DNA of 64,000 nt, taken from Kribbella sp. NBC_00382 (GTDB lineage: Bacteria; Actinomycetota; Actinomycetes; Propionibacteriales; Kribbellaceae). This document shows, in pieces, positions 61,658 through 64,000 of the stretch. The position numbers and the translations under genes are program-made. How positions within the stretch are numbered: position 1 is the first letter of the stretch; every line of letters starts with the position of its first letter. The stretch is taken from contig NZ_CP107954.1 in assembly GCF_036067295.1 (NCBI RefSeq), forward strand, positions 7,502,001 through 7,566,000. The letters are read 5' to 3'. Below the pieces are notes generated by a model. That model ran no database searches. It saw nothing but the letters and a program-made list of their open reading frames with translations, and was not told where the DNA came from.

Positions 61658-62560
61658 TTACCAGCCGCGCTCGGCGAGCCGGTGCGGCTGCGGGATCTCG
61701 TCGACGTTGATGCCGACCATGGCCTCGCCCAGGCCGCGGGAGACCTTGGCGAGCACGTCCGGGTCGTCGTAGAAGGTGGTGGCCTTCACGATCGCCTCGG
61801 CGCGCTGGGCCGGGTTGCCGGACTTGAAGATGCCGGAGCCGACGAACACGCCCTCGGCGCCGAGCTGCATCATCATGGCCGCGTCGGCCGGGGTGGCGAT
61901 GCCGCCGGCGGTGAACAGTACGACCGGGAGCTTGCCCGCCTGGGCGACCTCCTTGACCAGCTCGTACGGCGCCTGCAGCTCCTTCGCCGCGACGAACAGC
62001 TCGTCCTCGGGCAGGTTCTGCAGGTGGCGGAGCTGCTGGCGGATCTGGCGCATGTGGGTGGTCGCGTTGGAGACGTCACCGGTGCCGGCCTCACCCTTGG
62101 AGCGGATCATCGCCGCGCCCTCTGTGATCCGGCGCAGCGCCTCGCCCAGGTTGGTCGCGCCGCAGACGAACGGAACGGTGAAGTTCCACTTGTCGATGTG
62201 GTTCGCGTAGTCGGCCGGGGTGAGCACCTCGGACTCGTCGATGTAGTCGACGCCCAGGCTCTGCAGGATCTGCGCCTCGACGAAGTGACCGATCCGGGCC
62301 TTCGCCATCACCGGGATCGACACGGTGCTGATGATGGACTCGATCATGTCCGGGTCGCTCATCCGGGAGACGCCGCCCTGGGCGCGGATGTCGGCCGGGA
62401 CCCGCTCGAGCGCCATCACCGCGACGGCGCCGGCGTCCTCGGCGATCTTGGCCTGCTCGGCGGTGACGACGTCCATGATCACGCCGCCCTTGAGCATCTC
62501 GGCCATGCCCCGCTTGACCTTGGCGGTACCGGTCTGCGGGCTGTTCTGGGTGTCGGTCAC
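61658..62560 (-). CDS. pdxS: Pyridoxal 5'-phosphate synthase subunit PdxS
   Basis: 300-aa TIM-barrel synthase making PLP from ribose 5-phosphate, glyceraldehyde 3-phosphate and ammonia from PdxT. GVIMDVVTAEQAKIAEDAGA, VMALERVPADIRAQGGVSRM (part: ALERVPADIRAQGG), IPVMAKARIGHFVEAQIL and the phosphate loop GAEGVFVGSGIF are all present. GTG 62560 was chosen because a perfect AGGAGG lies 5 nt upstream; the ATG at 62587 is weaker. Confidence 0.97.
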   Translation of the reverse strand: MTDTQNSPQTGTAKVKRGMAEMLKGGVIMDVVTAEQAKIAEDAGAVAVMALERVPADIRAQGGVSRMSDPDMIESIISTVSIPVMAKARIGHFVEAQILQSLGVDYIDESEVLTPADYANHIDKWNFTVPFVCGATNLGEALRRITEGAAMIRSKGEAGTGDVSNATTHMRQIRQQLRHLQNLPEDELFVAAKELQAPYELVKEVAQAGKLPVVLFTAGGIATPADAAMMMQLGAEGVFVGSGIFKSGNPAQRAEAIVKATTFYDDPDVLAKVSRGLGEAMVGINVDEIPQPHRLAERGW

Positions 62561-62565
62561 TGCAT

Positions 62566-62571
62566 CCTCCT
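62566..62571 (-). promoter_or_regulatory. Strong ribosome binding site of pdxS
   Basis: AGGAGG on the minus strand, 5 nt before the GTG at 62560. It decides the pdxS start and contradicts the ATG at 62587. Confidence 0.85.
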
Positions 62572-62588
62572 GGTCGCGGTCTGGCACG

Positions 62589-62646
62589 AGTCCAGCGTAG
62601 GACGATTGGCCTGCTGAGCTTCAGTCCACCTCGAATCAACTGGACT
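62589..62646. promoter_or_regulatory. Candidate PdxR operator: repeated TGGACT motifs upstream of pdxS
   Basis: On the minus strand GGTGGACTGA (core 62628-62623) and GCTGGACTCG (core 62594-62589) are direct repeats 34 bp apart. A third core lies inverted at 62641-62646, in the last codons of pdxR. They resemble the AGTGGACTA-like sites described for actinobacterial PdxR. Confidence 0.5.
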
Positions 62647-63991
62647 GAGCTAGCGCTGTTCCCAGGCGCGCGACGACAAGTTTCAAGGTGGCAGGTGGAG
62701 CGGTGAATGGGATGCGGATGTGCCTGCGGTCGGTCCCGTCCGGTGTGAACAGATCCCCGGCGCCTAGTAGCAAGCCCTGCTCCCGTGCGGCCTCCAGTAC
62801 TCGCCTAGCCCGTACTTCCGTCAGCTCAAGCCACAGCGTCATGCCGCCGGTCGGGGTCGGCCAGGCCACGCCGTCCAGCGTCTTCAGCCCGGTCTCCAGA
62901 GCGGCCAGGTTGGACCTGAGCCGCGTCTTGCGCCGGGAGATCACCCGGTCGAGACGGCCGAGGATCGCCTGTGCCAGTAGGTCATCCAGCGCACTGGGCG
63001 AGGTCACGCTCAGCTGGGCCGACGTGTTGATCCTGCGTCTCAGTTGCCGGCCGGTACGGACCCAGCCGACGCGCAGGCCGCCCCAGACGGTCTTACTGAG
63101 CGAGCCGACGCTGACCGTGCGCGGGTACCGGCTCAGCGGCTCGGCCTGCTCTCCACTGGCGAGCCAGAGCGGCCGCATGGTCTCGTCGCTGATCAGTGCG
63201 GCGTCGTAGCGCCGGGCGATCTCCACCACTGCTGCACGCCGGTCCGCTGGGAGGCTGAGGCCAGTTGGGTTGTGGTTGTCCGCTTGGAGGTAGATCACCT
63301 TCGGCTTGTGACGCCTGCAGAGATGAGCGAGCTGGTCCGTGTCCCAGACGCCCGCTGGCCAGCCAACTACGTCCAGGCGGTGTCGGCGGAGTAGGTCGAA
63401 GGCTGCTGGGTAGGTGGGCGACTCGGTGATCGCGACGCCCGGTCCTAGGTCCAGCCCGGCTAGGGCCGCGTTGAGGCCAGCTGCGGCACCTACGGTCAGG
63501 GTCAACTGGCCTGGCTCGGTGGGGACGCCCTCAAGCGTGAGGCGTTCGGCTAGCGCCGTACGGAGGTCTAGGGAGCCGCCGGAGGGTGGGCCGTCGCCGC
63601 CCATGGCTTGTGGGAGGCCCTCGGCGATGATCTGCGCGGCTACCTCGGCTACGTCATGCGGTGCGGCGGTTGTGGCGAAGCGGAGGTCCAGGAGGGGTTG
63701 GTCGCCGGCCGAGACTGTTGAGGCCGGGGCGATGGGGTCCAGTAGGCGGTCGAGTGGCCTTACGTGAGTACCGGAGCCTCGTTTGGTCTCCAGTACGCCG
63801 TCTGCTCTTAGCTGGTCCAGAGCGCGGACGACGGTCACCCGGCTGAGGCCGAGGCGCTCAGCTAGTACTCGCTCCGAGGGGAGGCGGGATCCGATCGACA
63901 GGTCGCCGCGCTCGATCCGGCGCAGGACCAGGGCCTCGACCTGTTCGGTCTTGGTCCCGTCCGCTGGATCCAGATCGCTCCCCCGCCACAT
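62636..63991 (-). CDS. pdxR: MocR-family (GntR-aminotransferase) regulator, probable PdxR
   Basis: 451 aa: N-terminal GntR winged helix (RLPSERVLAERLGLSRVTVVRALDQL) joined to a class I aminotransferase-like domain with QADNHNPTGLSLP and the PLP-lysine region SVGSLSKTVWGGLRVGW. MocR proteins of this type sense PLP and activate pdxST. It lies 75 nt upstream of pdxS on the same strand. ATG 63991 begins MWRGSDLDPADG; a TGGACTT core lies 1 nt upstream of it, suggesting autoregulation. Upstream sequence ends at the window edge, so an earlier start cannot be fully excluded. Confidence 0.9.
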   Translation of the reverse strand: MWRGSDLDPADGTKTEQVEALVLRRIERGDLSIGSRLPSERVLAERLGLSRVTVVRALDQLRADGVLETKRGSGTHVRPLDRLLDPIAPASTVSAGDQPLLDLRFATTAAPHDVAEVAAQIIAEGLPQAMGGDGPPSGGSLDLRTALAERLTLEGVPTEPGQLTLTVGAAAGLNAALAGLDLGPGVAITESPTYPAAFDLLRRHRLDVVGWPAGVWDTDQLAHLCRRHKPKVIYLQADNHNPTGLSLPADRRAAVVEIARRYDAALISDETMRPLWLASGEQAEPLSRYPRTVSVGSLSKTVWGGLRVGWVRTGRQLRRRINTSAQLSVTSPSALDDLLAQAILGRLDRVISRRKTRLRSNLAALETGLKTLDGVAWPTPTGGMTLWLELTEVRARRVLEAAREQGLLLGAGDLFTPDGTDRRHIRIPFTAPPATLKLVVARLGTALAQSS

Positions 63992-63992
63992 A

Positions 63993-63998
63993 AGTCCA
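63993..63998. promoter_or_regulatory. TGGACT core at the pdxR start
   Basis: The same 6-bp core as in the pdxR-pdxS gap, in the same orientation, one base upstream of the pdxR ATG. Part of the site may lie outside the window. Confidence 0.4.
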
Positions 63999-64000
63999 GT

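Overview
The window is high-GC DNA with GTG and TTG starts, many 4-nt start/stop overlaps and little intergenic space, typical of an actinobacterium. Two housekeeping runs match the order I recall from Streptomyces and relatives: pdxS-pdxT-yebC-ruvC-ruvA-ruvB-yajC-secD-secF-apt-relA at the right, and hisS/aspS, rarA, DUF948, DUF6167, alaS, ruvX, mltG toward the left. The secreted-protein families suggest a Kribbella-like Propionibacteriales member; this is inference, since no rRNA or species marker is present. I found no rRNA, tRNA, CRISPR array, insertion sequence or prophage.

Layout. Positions 1-5063: mltG (cut by the window edge), ruvX, alaS and two small membrane-associated genes, all on the minus strand. 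Positions 5262-19589: a surface-polysaccharide island of two converging operons. The plus-strand operon encodes a flavoprotein, an ATP-grasp ligase, a polysaccharide deacetylase and a glycosyltransferase. The minus-strand operon encodes a Gfo/Idh dehydrogenase, PLP aminotransferase, hexapeptide acyltransferase, initiating sugar transferase, MurJ/Wzx-like flippase, Wzy-like polymerase, Wzz/BY-kinase-like protein and a secreted lysozyme-like protein. Positions 20071-25179: rarA, an accessory SecA2-type ATPase and a GNAT.

Positions 25274-36644 are accessory: two paralogous secreted AMIN-like proteins flanking a DeoR-MFS pair, a Tat-exported GxGYxYP protein, a TetR-RidA pair behind a clear palindromic operator, an MFS-TetR-small ORF-GntR operon, a methyltransferase, and an ECF-type sigma factor coupled to a single-pass membrane protein. 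Positions 36723-42650: two tandem secreted GH19/lysozyme-like paralogs, aspS, hisS and a metallo-hydrolase.

Positions 42914-48871: a DUF349 protein, a DUF559-like nuclease candidate, a frameshifted secreted-peptidase remnant, a divergent infA in an operon with a GNAT behind a short leader ORF, and a Tat lipoprotein. Positions 48846-63991: relA, apt, secF, secD, yajC, ruvB, ruvA, ruvC, an Eis-like acetyltransferase, a DUF4442 hotdog protein, yebC, pdxT, an unknown gene, pdxS and pdxR.

The most interesting parts are the amino-sugar/ATP-grasp surface-glycan island lodged in housekeeping synteny; the leader peptide-GNAT-IF-1 paralog operon; the hairpins that bury the ribosome binding sites of both GH19-like genes; the unlisted 54-aa ORF coupled on both sides to regulator genes; and TGGACT repeats around pdxR and pdxS.
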